Source: Lepiota brunneoincarnata (Eukaryota; Basidiomycota; Agaricomycetes; Agaricales; Agaricaceae). Taken from it: 64,000 bases of DNA. Every line of letters begins with the position of its first letter. Within the stretch, counting starts at the first letter, position 1. Location: assembly GCA_023014365.1 (NCBI GenBank), contig JAEBUN010000015.1:124001-188000 (forward strand), read 5' to 3'. A program made the translations under genes and the position numbers. Below the pieces are notes generated by a model. That model searched no databases and had not been told where the DNA came from. It saw only the letters and a list, made by a program, of their open reading frames with translations. Positions 40,011 to 50,845 of the stretch are shown piece after piece.

Positions 40011-42916
40011 TTTTTTTTTTTTTTTTTTTTAAATCTCCAATTTATTACACGGGCCGCGTAGGGAGGCCGTGCGCAGCAACGTACTACAGTACAAACGACC
40101 GAGCCGTACACTATGGGGTATCTGTACATACAACGCGTGACCGCGGATGCGGGCATGCGTTTCCCCATGCCCAGGACGAAGCCACCCCGAGTGAACGGAG
40201 GCGGGAAGACGGCTGCCGCCCAGCACGCGGCACAGGAACGAAGCCAGGACGAGGTCCCCCCCCTTATCGGGGGTTAGGGGTCAATTCCCACGTAAATCCC
40301 TACACACCGCCCGAAGGCAGCGGGGGAATAACCAACACCCCAGCCTGGACCCTACCGGGCGCCAGGCAGAGCTACTAGCCGATACCCCCCGGGGGGGGCC
40401 CGGCCCTCTCGGCGAACGCGAACGCGGTCGGGGACGCCTCGAGGAAAGCAATGAGAGCCTCGACCGTAGCCGGGACCCCCGCCATGGAGTGCCTGGGGCA
40501 GCTCCGAAACACGTGCTCACAAGTCTCCTCCCGAAACCCGCAGCGACAGGAATAATCTTCCCGTGGGAAAAAGCGCCTCCGATAGCCCCCTATCGGCGCG
40601 TGATTAAGAATAGCACGCGTCATCCGGGCCATTACTGAAACCGAGTGAGCGTGCGGGATCCAGGCACCACCGTGGAGATACGTGGGCCGCAGGGGACAGT
40701 CATCGTCCCTGGCGAGCTGGAGGAAACCATGCCTGCGATGGTCAGGATCCTGGAACAAGTCGATCCAGCGGTCCTGACACGACCGTACTTCCTCCTTGCG
40801 GAGGTAGTCAAGCGAGGCCCGGGGACGAGCCCCTACCCCAACGGGAGGCAGCGACCTTGCGAAGTTGTGCACCTGAGTGTGGAAAGGCCACTTCGCAAGC
40901 GAAGGGACCTCCCAGAAATGAACCGAGCGGGCCAGATCCCCGGCAAACCACTCGGCGAGAAGGCGGCAGACCGCCAAGGAATGACCCTGGGCGGAGTGCA
41001 CCGACGGGTCCACCGCCCGCCTGGCCGAGGCCATCGAATCGGTGAATAAGACAAGACCAGCAGCGCCCTCGACAGAAACTGCCCTGGACACCGCCAGTCG
41101 AATGGCGAAAAGCTCGGCCTCGGGAGCCATAACCTTCCCCCCCGGAAGCCGGACCGCATGGATGCAGTCCAGCCCCTGGAATACTTGGGCGGCCGAAACC
41201 GCCTGGTGGACCCGGCGGGGCGGCAGACTCGCGTCCGTCGCCGCCACCAGAACCCCCGGATCAGCCTGCGCCCGGGCAAGTACCCAGTCGAGAGCCGCGG
41301 TATGGGCCGCAAGGGCGTCCTCCGCCCCGCGGTCGTAAGAGTGGAAGCGGACCCGCTCGGGGTACACATCCAAAAGGCGGCGCCCCGGCCAGGCCTCCGG
41401 CGCCACCGCGTCGAAGGGCCCAGCGAGGGCAGCAAGACGCTGGTTAGCGTCGACAACAGGCCCCTTCACCTTGATCAGCTCACGGGGGGGGAGCCTGGCT
41501 ATGGACCGGACATGGGACCGGAGATCACCGCTGTAGCCCCAGCCAAGGAGGGCACGAACGGGATGGCCCGGAGCAAGCATGGCGTACCGCAACTCGGCAC
41601 GGTCACGAAGCTTCCGGAGATGAAGATGAATGGGGATCAGGCCCGCAATGGCCCCAACCCCCCCATCGGGCGACGTCCTAAAGGCGCCGGTGATCCAGAG
41701 CGCAGCCCGGCGCTGCATCCGGCGGAGGTGGTCCAAGGCACCCTTACACCTGGCACCCCGGTAATACCACAGACGAAAGCCGTACGTGGCTATAGGAACT
41801 ACGCACAACCGATATAGAAGGCGCTTCTGGTCTGGCAGAAGCCCCCGGACAGAATTACCAAGCATCCCCATGGCCTTGACCGTGGAAATAGCCTTGGTAG
41901 AGTAGAAGTGAACATGCTCCTTAAACGTAAGGGCACGATCGAAATAGAAACCCAAGTACCTCCAATAGGTCTTGGGCCGAAGAGGGGTAGTGCCAGTGAA
42001 CGGGGGAAACCCCAAGTCCACCGGGGGGTTCTCACCGGAACGGTCCCGTGAGAAATGGAACAGCTCGGACTTGTCGTGCTCCACGACCAGTGCGAACTGA
42101 GTGAAGGTGTCATGGACCACCTCGTAAGATCTGCGGAGGAGGACGCAGTTAGCGACCAAGTCCCAGGCCTGCGCCACGATGGTGCCATCGTCGACGTAAG
42201 ACAGGAGCGAAAGGCCCGGTTGAGGGAGCCGTCGCTCGATGATATACATGGCCGGGGCCAAGTAGAGGCCGGACAGGACGGGTGAGAGGGCAGACCCCTG
42301 GCCCACCCCCACCTCCGCCCGGAACGGTTCAGACAGGAAGGAGTTCCAGGCGTAGCTGGTAAACCTCCCCGTGAGATAAGAAGCAAAGAACCGGCCCACA
42401 CAAGGGGAAAACCCCTGTCGAGCCAGAACCGCGAGAAGCATCCCATGGTTCAGGGATGGGAAGAACTGTGCGATGTCGAAGGCGAGAACACTCATCTTCA
42501 ACCCGCGGGCCCACCCGGCACGAACAAGGTGCACGAGAAAGGCACCAGCATCTTCGGTGGACCGCTGGATCACACCGCCGAACTGGTTCGGATGAAACAC
42601 GCCAAACTTGACAGCCTCAAACTGCAAGTGGCGCGAGATCATTTTCTCGATAAGTTTACCGAGAGTATTGAGAAGGACGATTGGTCTGAACGCCTTCGGA
42701 GTGGCATAGGAGGGCTTGCCAGGCTTCAGTATGATAACCGACACGCTCTCCTTAAAGTGACGAGGCCAATGCCCGCACTCCATGCAGGCATCGGCGATCC
42801 CGTCCAAGGAGCCCCTTGCGGGCAAACTCCGCGTGATCCCAACATGGCCCGCTTGGCGTAAGATGAGTGCTACGGCGCCCGTTACTCCCATGCCAGACTG
42901 AGCTTTACTCGCCATA
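40011..42916 (-). mobile_element. E2: recombinant D/LINE-A chimera (left part E3-like, right part E1-like)
   Basis: Poly(T) 40011-40030 and a complete LINE-A tail as in E3, then, from the interval 40734-40800 onward, E1 variants, ending in D (42799-42930). It is the hybrid expected from unequal crossing-over between E1 and E3. Confidence 0.87.
40375..42798 (-). pseudogene. LINE-A ORF2 fragment (E2): RT, RNase H and finger
   Basis: Duplicate of the E1 fragment at 27038-29461, open throughout, with E3-type residues in the finger region (RRHGF, DDDC, FFPREDYS) and E1-type residues beyond. One further difference, Thr to Met, near 42495. The endonuclease is missing. Confidence 0.8.
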
Positions 42917-43048
42917 GACACAGGCGTGGGCATCCCTTCTTGGACTTCAACCACCACAAACTCGCTGCACAGCCACCGCCTACCCCTACTCGCTATCCTC
43001 TGCAACGAGCTCTTGTAGTCTGATCACTGATCTTAAAGTCCTACGCGC

Positions 43049-45244
43049 ATGCCTCCAAGGTCTACTCGTTCCTCTCAGGGAGCGGGGGCGCCTCCGCCGG
43101 CGGATCCTTCGTCGCCAGACCCCCTCGCTATGGCTATCGTCCGCACTCAGGATGCCCCCTCCGGCTCCTCTCGACCCGGCTACAGCTCTGCATCGCAGGC
43201 TGCTGCCCCTACTCCGGCTGCCGAGGCCCCCAAGAGGCCTCGCGAGTCTGCCGTCTACCTGGATGATGCCCCGGTGACCCCCCGTCCCAAGCGCACCCGC
43301 ACGCCCGAGCCCTCTGCCCCTCTGAGGCAGGAGCTCGACCTCGAATCGGTTTCCGGTTCCTCCAGGATGGCTGTCAACCCTGGAACCGAGCCGTCCCCCG
43401 GCCCCGCCTTGGTGGGAGAGGAGGAGGATCCCGAGTTCGTCCCCACCTTCCTCGCCCTTTCCCGCAGCCCCGCGGATGCAGAGGGTGAGGCTGGGATCGT
43501 GGCGGACGCTCTTGATGTCGTCGCGCTGTGGCTGGAGAGAGCCAAGCGCGGCAATCTTTCTGCAGGCGGCAGCGCGGAGGTCGCCCGCTCCCTGGCCAGG
43601 CTCTTTCGCGAGGTGGAAGAGCAGGACTGGGATGACATCCCCTTCGAGGAGGGCAAGCGCACCATGAGGCTCCATGAGTGGGCCTCTGAGGTGTATGGTC
43701 CGTCCAGGCCGGGCACCCCTACCCCTGCGCAGGGGAAGGGCAAACGGCCGGACTCTGCTGCACCTGCCGCCCCTGTTGGGGTCGCGGGCAGTATGCACGC
43801 CCCCTCTCCTAGGGCCTCTGTGGCTCCTATGGAGGTGGATGGCGCTCCTCAGGCGGGCGGCTCACGCCGCACCCCCTGGGAGGGTAACCTCCCCCTGCCT
43901 CCTGCTCCGGCGGAGGATTTGGGGCGTTTTCCTGCCGGGTATGCGCGTCCTGCGCCTACTCAGCAATTCTTCAGGAACCTGGCCCACACGGGGTTGGGCA
44001 ATCCTGTCCCGGTGGCCCGCAACCCCGGCGCGGGGCAGCGGCCATCTCGTATCAGGGCGGCACGAGCCGCCAATGTTCCTCCGCTGTCGGCGGCGGACAG
44101 GGCTCGGCTGGCTGCGAGGCCGCCTCCTGGTCCCCCCCCTCCGCGCGTCAACTTGGCTACTAAGCCCCGTTCCCCGCCCCGCTCTTATGCGGCCGCGGCC
44201 GTCTCCTCCCCGTCGGGTCTTGTCGACCTGGCACGTGCTCTCCCGGGGCTACCTTCTCATAAGGTGGTCTCGTTCCATCGGCAGGCAGCAGCCGCCCAGC
44301 AGCCACCCAAGGCCCCCAAGCCGAGGATGACTACGTCCGGACCTTCGCGCAAGCAGGTCATGCTCACCCTCGCGGGGGGCGGTCTCCCGGTTAACCTGGG
44401 CCCCGTCGTCTGTGCGGAGATTCATCGGGTGGCGGCCGCCGCTCTGGCGTCTGCGGGTTCGCTTGTTCGTATCGAGTGGGTCCAGCAGATGGACTCACAT
44501 GTAGCTTGCTACACCACCGCCGTGCCCAGTGAGCTGGACATCGGCACTATCAGGAACGCTGTCCGCGGCAATTGGCCCAATGCCGTCGTTGACACGAACC
44601 TACTCCGCTCGAAGAGCTACCTCAAGCTCCTCGATGCGCCTATGTTCCGGGGCGGGCAGCCCTGGCTCACGCCCGACAGGGTGGTCGAGGCCATGCAGCG
44701 ATCTGTGTGGTCTGAGTATTTCGTGCTGGCCACCAGGCCTCGCATCGTCAAGAACTCGCGCGCCGCTGATACGGCGACCGTGTTCTTTGAGATTTGGGAC
44801 TCTCAGCAGGGTTCCAACGCGAAGACGGTCTCCCGACGCGTCATCACTATCGACGGCACCCCGTGCAGGATCATCCCTGCGAAGGCCAACCCCGGTGTCC
44901 CCCTTTGCCAGCGCTGCTGGAAGTGGGGGCACCCTTCTCTAGCCTGCCGACGCGAGGCTATCCGCTGCTCTCACTGCGGCGGCCCGCATTCCCCGACTAA
45001 TCATCGGGCGTTTGCGTCGTGTTGCAAGGGCCAACCCAACCACAGGCCGCCCATTGCCCCCACCCCCGCTGACCGCCCCTGCCCTCACGCGCCTGTGTGC
45101 GTGAATTGCGGAGGCGCTCATGCCGCCTCGGCTTCGGCCTGCCTGTTCTGGGCTCACCGCTTCGATCGGGAGTGGATTGAGTGCCGGTACGATTCTCCGG
45201 TAAGGGTCCGCTCCCCACCGCGTCAACCCCGCTTACCCCAATGA
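43049..45244 (+). CDS. LINE-A ORF1 protein (LA11'), 731 aa
   Basis: Identical in layout to the LA11 ORF1: three zinc knuckles, basic and acidic N-terminal stretches. The one difference I found is Arg to Trp near residue 477 (IEWVQQ instead of IERVQQ). Open throughout, with the ATGA overlap to ORF2. Confidence 0.9.
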   Translation: MPPRSTRSSQGAGAPPPADPSSPDPLAMAIVRTQDAPSGSSRPGYSSASQAAAPTPAAEAPKRPRESAVYLDDAPVTPRPKRTRTPEPSAPLRQELDLESVSGSSRMAVNPGTEPSPGPALVGEEEDPEFVPTFLALSRSPADAEGEAGIVADALDVVALWLERAKRGNLSAGGSAEVARSLARLFREVEEQDWDDIPFEEGKRTMRLHEWASEVYGPSRPGTPTPAQGKGKRPDSAAPAAPVGVAGSMHAPSPRASVAPMEVDGAPQAGGSRRTPWEGNLPLPPAPAEDLGRFPAGYARPAPTQQFFRNLAHTGLGNPVPVARNPGAGQRPSRIRAARAANVPPLSAADRARLAARPPPGPPPPRVNLATKPRSPPRSYAAAAVSSPSGLVDLARALPGLPSHKVVSFHRQAAAAQQPPKAPKPRMTTSGPSRKQVMLTLAGGGLPVNLGPVVCAEIHRVAAAALASAGSLVRIEWVQQMDSHVACYTTAVPSELDIGTIRNAVRGNWPNAVVDTNLLRSKSYLKLLDAPMFRGGQPWLTPDRVVEAMQRSVWSEYFVLATRPRIVKNSRAADTATVFFEIWDSQQGSNAKTVSRRVITIDGTPCRIIPAKANPGVPLCQRCWKWGHPSLACRREAIRCSHCGGPHSPTNHRAFASCCKGQPNHRPPIAPTPADRPCPHAPVCVNCGGAHAASASACLFWAHRFDREWIECRYDSPVRVRSPPRQPRLPQ

Positions 45245-48200
45245 ATAGGGACCGTCAGGAACCTAGGAGATTGAGGAGAGCGTGTCGTATATGGTCACAG
45301 AATGTATTCCGTAGCTACATTCTTGTGGACAGCTTACTAGAAGTAGTGGCCCTGTGTGCCCTCCCATGTACCAAATTTCGAGTCGATCCGTCGAGGGGGT
45401 CACCGACAATTCGCCCTTTTTGTAGGAAACACTGTGGGGAAGGATTGGAGGCTCTGCAGGGTTCCAAATCGCTGGTCTGAGGTCTAGGTTGAAGGCAAGC
45501 ACTATCAGGGTGTTCACACACCATTTCCAGTGGTTGTGCCAGGCTATGGCACCTCCACTGACACTTTGAGCATGCCCAGGCATGTCTCACCTCCTCCAGC
45601 CTCCCCCATCACTCCGGGGGGGCTACATCTTGTCCCACAGCGCTGGACTGGGTAACAAAGCGTGCACAGGAGCTCCGGACACATCCTCAGCAAGTTTCAG
45701 CTCGTTCCGAGCTGATCTCGCTGAGTTATCACACTTTTCATGTGTTTCTCCTCTGACCTCTCTGTGATCCTTAGATTGCAGGGCTCGTTCAGAGCTCGTT
45801 CCTTGGCCGTTCTGGCTGAAACTTCACAGGACTGTAGGGGACTCTAGGCCCCTTCAGATCCCTCGCTTATACGCGGCTGCGCCCACGGGGGCAGCCTCGA
45901 CGTTCGCTTCTTTGGGGGCATCCCCCCCAAGAAGCCTGTCTCCTGCGCATTTGCAGTCGTTCTGCCAGCCCCCTGGCTCGGCTGCTTCTCCCCTGCTTAG
46001 CGAAGGCTCGGGAGCATGCTCAGACCGTTCTCAGCGAGTTTCAGCCCATTCTGGGCTGATCTCGTTGATTTATCACACCTTTTGTGGGGTGTTTTCTCTC
46101 TGACAGCCCTGCTTCTCCGGATTGCAGGGCTCGTTTAGAACTCGTTTGGCAGGCGCTTCGCCCCATATTTTACGGGATGGTAGGGGTCCTAGTACCCCTC
46201 CTGTCCCCTTAATTGCATGTGGCTGCGCTCACGCGTTCGGCCGCAATGCAACTTTTTCGGACATGGCTCCAAATGCTCTTTAGAGTAATTGGACTGTGTG
46301 CCACATTTTGCTTGGGTGCTTGGCACCTAACCCTCTTGATTCTGTATGGGCTACTATTACAGTAGCCAGGGCTTCCTTTGATGCCCAGGTTGCCCCTCGT
46401 CACTGACATTGCAGTTGACCTTTTCCCTTCCCTTTGGGAAGTTTACCTTGCCTCCTTGGTTTTTGTCCAACTACCTGGGCATTTACGGTGAATTAACACC
46501 AACGTGCTTCGCGCATGGGGACCAGGGACCCTTGGCTATCTGGCAGGTTCCCCAACCTGCCCACCTGCATTAGGCTCCCAGGGCCTGCAGATTTTATTCC
46601 TACAGGAACTTCCTGTAGTTTGCGCTAGTGCCTTGTAGGTACTGGTATTTGTCCGGAGGAGAGTATATACTATATGCTCCCTCCTCCAGCCACTGTCCTC
46701 TGGGAAGGTGTGGTAGCAGAGTGGGCTACTTGGTGGGACCCTGTGCGTCTGGTGCCCTTCGGGTGCAGGCATGTGCTAACCACTGGGTAGATCCCCACTT
46801 GTTTTTCTGCTTCTTTTGGGCAGTTCTCTCCTGGGCTTGGGGTGACGCAAGCTCGTGTTGGCAGGCATGCCAGTATGTAGGGCGGACTTTGTAGCTACTT
46901 GCCCCCTGTAGTAGGTAGTTGCACGCGGCCTCCCATCGTGGCCCGCGTTATAAATTGTAGATTTAAAAAAAAAAAAAAAAAAAAAAAAAGACAGCTTACT
47001 AGAACAATTCAAAGATGATGTTGACATGTTCTTACTGCAGGAGCCACCTTGGCACTCCATCCGTCGTGTTCCGTCTTCCTCCGACCCTGACGGGGACGAG
47101 GTTGTCGGGGCGCCCAAGCATCCGGAGTGGCTGTGTTTGTTCCGCCCTCCTTCTTCCCTGGATCAGCCTCCTCAGGTTATGGCATATGTACATAACCGGA
47201 TGATGCGGCTCCGTCCCTCGCTTCGACGTGATGTCGTCGATCACCGTGACGTCATGGCCATCTCCATGTTTCTGCATGGGGAGGCCGTGTACTTCCTCAA
47301 CGTCTACTCGGATGACAGACAGTCGGGCATCCGCTACATTGCGGACGCCGTTGACTCTCTCCCGCAGTGCGCCCTCATGTCGGGGGACTTCAACTGCCGC
47401 TTGCCGCAATGGGATCCGTGGGCTCCCCACAATCCCGCTGCTGCCGCCTCCCTGCTGGAAACGGCAGACTCGTTAGGCCTGGACCTCTCGCTCCCTGAGA
47501 ACCCGGGCCCCACGCACTTCCCCTTTGAGGAGGGGCTTGCTTCTACCGTGATCGACCTTGTGTTTGCGAGGGCGGCTGCGGGCCATCTGCCGCTTCCCAC
47601 GCGGTGTCCCGATCTGCGGGGTCAATCTGACTACTGCCCCCTTCGGATCACTATCCCTCTGGAAGCCTTCGAGGGGGCTGTACCCAGGCGCGCGCTGAGG
47701 CGGGGCTCGGACGAGGAGGCCAAGTTCCTAGCTGAGGTATCGACGGGGCTTATGGGCCTGGACTTTCCAGACCTGGGCTCACCCGGCAGGATCGACGAGG
47801 TGGCCCTGGCTATCTCTGCGGTCTTCTCCGAAGCGTGGCTTGCCCACTCCAAGGAGATCTGCGTCGTCTCGCGGTCTAAGCCGTGGTGGGACGACGAGTG
47901 CTCGCGCACTTACGCGGTGTATTCTCGGTCTCGGGATCGGGAGGACGCTCGCATGTTTAAATGGACCTGGAAGGCCGCCAAACGCAAGTTCTTCGATGAG
48001 CGCATCGAGGAGATTGCTTCTACCAACAAGCGCCCCTGGGACCTGATGGATTGGGTCCGGGCGCGCAAGTTGCCTCCCTGCGAGGCGATCCGCTATCGTG
48101 ATCGCCCCTGCAACACTCTCGAGGAGCTCTGGGAACGTGCCGAGTTGCGGTACGCCACGCTTGCTCCGGGCCACCCCGTTCGTGCCCTCCTTGGCTGGGG

Positions 48201-49364
48201 CTACAGCGGTGATCTCCGGTCCCACGTCCGGTCTATAGCCAGGCTCCCTCCCCGTGAGCTCGTCAAGGTGAAGGGGCCTGTTTGTCGACGCTAACCAGCG
48301 TCTTGCTGCCCTCGCTGGGCCCTTCGACGCGGTGGTGCCGGAGGCCTGGCCAGGGCGCCGTCTCTTGGATGTGTACCCCGAGCGGGTCCGCTTCCACTCT
48401 TACGACCGCGGGGCGGGAGGACGCCCTTGCGGCCCATGTCGCGGCTCTCGACCGGGTGTTGGCCCGGGCGCAGGCTGATCCGGGGGTTCTGGTGGCAGCG
48501 ACGGACGCGAGTCTGCCGCCCCGCCGGGTCCACCAGGCGGTTTCGGCCGCCCAAGTATTCCGGGGGCTGGACTGCATTCATGCGGTCCGGCTTCCGGGGG
48601 GGAAGGTTACGGCTCCCGAGGCCGAGCTTTTCGCCATCCGGCTGGCGGTGTCCAAGGCAGTTTCTGTCGAGGGTACCACTAGTCTTGTCTTGTTCACTGA
48701 CTTGATGGCCTCGGCCAGGCGAGCGGTGGACCCGTCGGTGCACTCCGCCCAGGGTCATTCCCTGGCGGTATGCCGCCTTCTCGCCGAGTGGTTTGCCGGG
48801 GGTCCGGCCCGCTCGGTTCAGTTCTGGGAGGTCCTTTCGCGTGCAAAGTGGCCTTTCCACACTCAGGTGCACGACTTTGCAAAGTCGTTGCCTCCCATTG
48901 GGGTAGGGGCTCGTCCCCGGGCCTCGCTTGACTACCTCCGCAAGGAGGAAGTACGGGCGTGTCAGGACCGCTGGATCGACTTGTTCCAGGATCCTGACCA
49001 CCGCGGGCATGGTTTCCTCCAGCTCGCCAGGGACGACGACCGTCCCCTGCGGCCCACGTATCTCCACGGTGGTGCCTGGATCCCGCACGCTCATTCGGTG
49101 TCAGTAATGGCCCGGATGACGCGCGCTATTCTTAACCACGCGCCGATAGGGGGCTATCGGAGGCGCTTTTTCCCACAGGAAGATTATTCCTGTCGCTGCG
49201 GGTTTCGGGAGGAAACTCGTGAGCATGTGTTTCGGAGCTGCCCTAGGCACTCCATGGCGGGGGTCCCGGCTATGGTCGAGGCTCTCATTGCTTTCCTTGA
49301 GGCGTCCCCGACCGCATTCGCGTTCGCTGAGAGGGCCGGGCCCCCCCCGGGGGGTATCGGCTAG
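45241..49364 (+). pseudogene. LINE-A ORF2 (LA11'): C2', RT deletion and two extra frameshifts
   Basis: As LA11 ORF2, split by C2' and with the same 475-codon RT deletion. In addition one T is inserted near 48282 (CCTGTTTGTCG) and one G near 48416 (GCGGGAGG), neither present in LA11, so the RNase H region is in a different frame from the endonuclease. Both are one-base additions in short runs and may be sequence errors. Confidence 0.85.
45343..46989 (+). mobile_element. Element C2' (duplicate of C2)
   Basis: Same insertion as C2 with the same target GACAGCTTACTAGAA at 45328-45342 and 46990-47004, poly(A) one base longer. The internal 344-bp repeats and the ORF deletion are also the same. Confidence 0.88.
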
Positions 49365-49741
49365 TAGCCCTGCCTGGCGCCTGGTTGGGTCCGGGCTGGA
49401 ACGTCGGTTATTCCCCCGCTGTCTTCGGGCAGCGTGTAGGGATTTACGTGGGAATTGACCCCTAACCCCCGATGAGGGGGGGGACCTCGTTCCGGTTTGG
49501 TTCCTGTGCCACGCGCTGGGCGGCAGCTGTCTTCCCGCCTCCGTTCGTTCGGGGCAGCTTCGTCCTGGGCATGGGGAAACGCATGCCCGCATCCGCGGTC
49601 ACGCGTTGTATGTGCAGATACCCTGTAGCTTACGGCTCGGGTTGTACCGTAGTTAGTAGCTGCACGCGGCCTCCCTACGTGGCCCGCGTTATAAATTGGA
49701 GATTTAAAAAAAAAAAAAAAAAAAAAAGACACAGGCGGGGG

Positions 49742-50845
49742 CCTCCCCTATAGGTGGTGCGCCCGGGGGCATGGGTCGGCACACTAACAGCCTCCCTAAT
49801 TGGTGCGGCACTAAAGCCAACGGGCCGGACTTACATGAGGCGGCGCAAAATCGCGGAACACCCCAAACCCGTTGCCCTCCCAACTAGGTAATCCCCGGGG
49901 TAGCGGGTCGGCGCAGAAGGCCTTCCTAAAGGGTGTACAAGGCGGGCTAAACTCCGCCACTCAACTCACAGGCTCACGCTAGAACCACTGACGTGGTAAC
50001 AACTCAAACCGATAAACCCGGATCTTACCCGGGATCGATCGACAGCAGATCTTGATCTCTCGAGCCGGTTCGCCATTCTCTGAACGAACCGCTACGGCCC
50101 AGTGGCTACCCAGGGCGCGACCCCCGGACCACCTTCCCGTTACCCAGCAGCCGGTTCGTGATCGAGATCCGGTTGCCCAGATCCACGATAAGCACGGATC
50201 CCCGTATAACTGTCCGGGCTTACTGTCTTGCAGGGGCCGCTACCGGGATGGAAGTCGCAGCGTGAGAGCTGCCCCGGAGTTTGGGTGATCCCTACTAACG
50301 TCCTGCACCCGGCTGAGCTTTACTCGCTTGGAATGCAGGAGGGGGGGTGGCCTGTCCTCTCGGTCGGCTTATTTTCACGGCTATGCCCCCTCTTACCGTC
50401 CCCTATCCTCTCGGTCCCTTGCGGGCGTGCCCTCGTTTTCAAGCGGGAGACTCCCTACTCGCGAGGGGGTATTTGGGGGAAGCGCACTCGCTACAGGTTT
50501 CGCGAGAGCTTGGCGAGGAGCGCGGTTGTCCCACTGCGAACCCACCCAGGACATGCCCAGGGGGACTCCTAACCCATTTCGGCCAGCCAGGGATCCACTG
50601 ACCCCAGCAGAGACCGCCCAGAATCGCCAGCTCATCAGGCGGCCAGCATACCCAGCCATTAAGCACCTTTGCCAAGGGCGCACCCAACTCCCCAACAACC
50701 CCAGACAGCCCCGGAACGCTCCAGAAGGGTGAAGAGAGGTGGAATAGTGTAGACAACCCACTAAGAACGGGACGGCTGCCTGTAGATTAGGAGTAGAAAA
50801 TAATATAAGAGGGGGATGATGGTGGTAAGAGGGAAAGGAGCGGTG
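49742..50845 (-). mobile_element. D' (duplicate of the D 5' part)
   Basis: Copy of 36402-37504 in unit 2, one G longer in the run near 50341. No gene or domain recognised. Confidence 0.6.

Larger units (their letters stand above)
27430..40766. repeat. Tandem segmental duplication, unit 1 (about 13.34 kb)
   Basis: Near-identical to the following unit. Offset is 13337 bp at the left, growing to 13344 by homopolymer and other one-base differences. Boundaries are given at the midpoint of the exchange interval: 27397-27463 in E1 and 40734-40800 in E2. Confidence 0.9.
42931..49727 (+). mobile_element. LA11', duplicate of LINE-A copy LA11
   Basis: Same element as 29594-36387 in unit 2, with the same target duplication (42917-42930 and 49728-49741), the same C insertion and the same RT deletion. 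It therefore arose by segmental duplication and not by retrotransposition. Confidence 0.88.
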
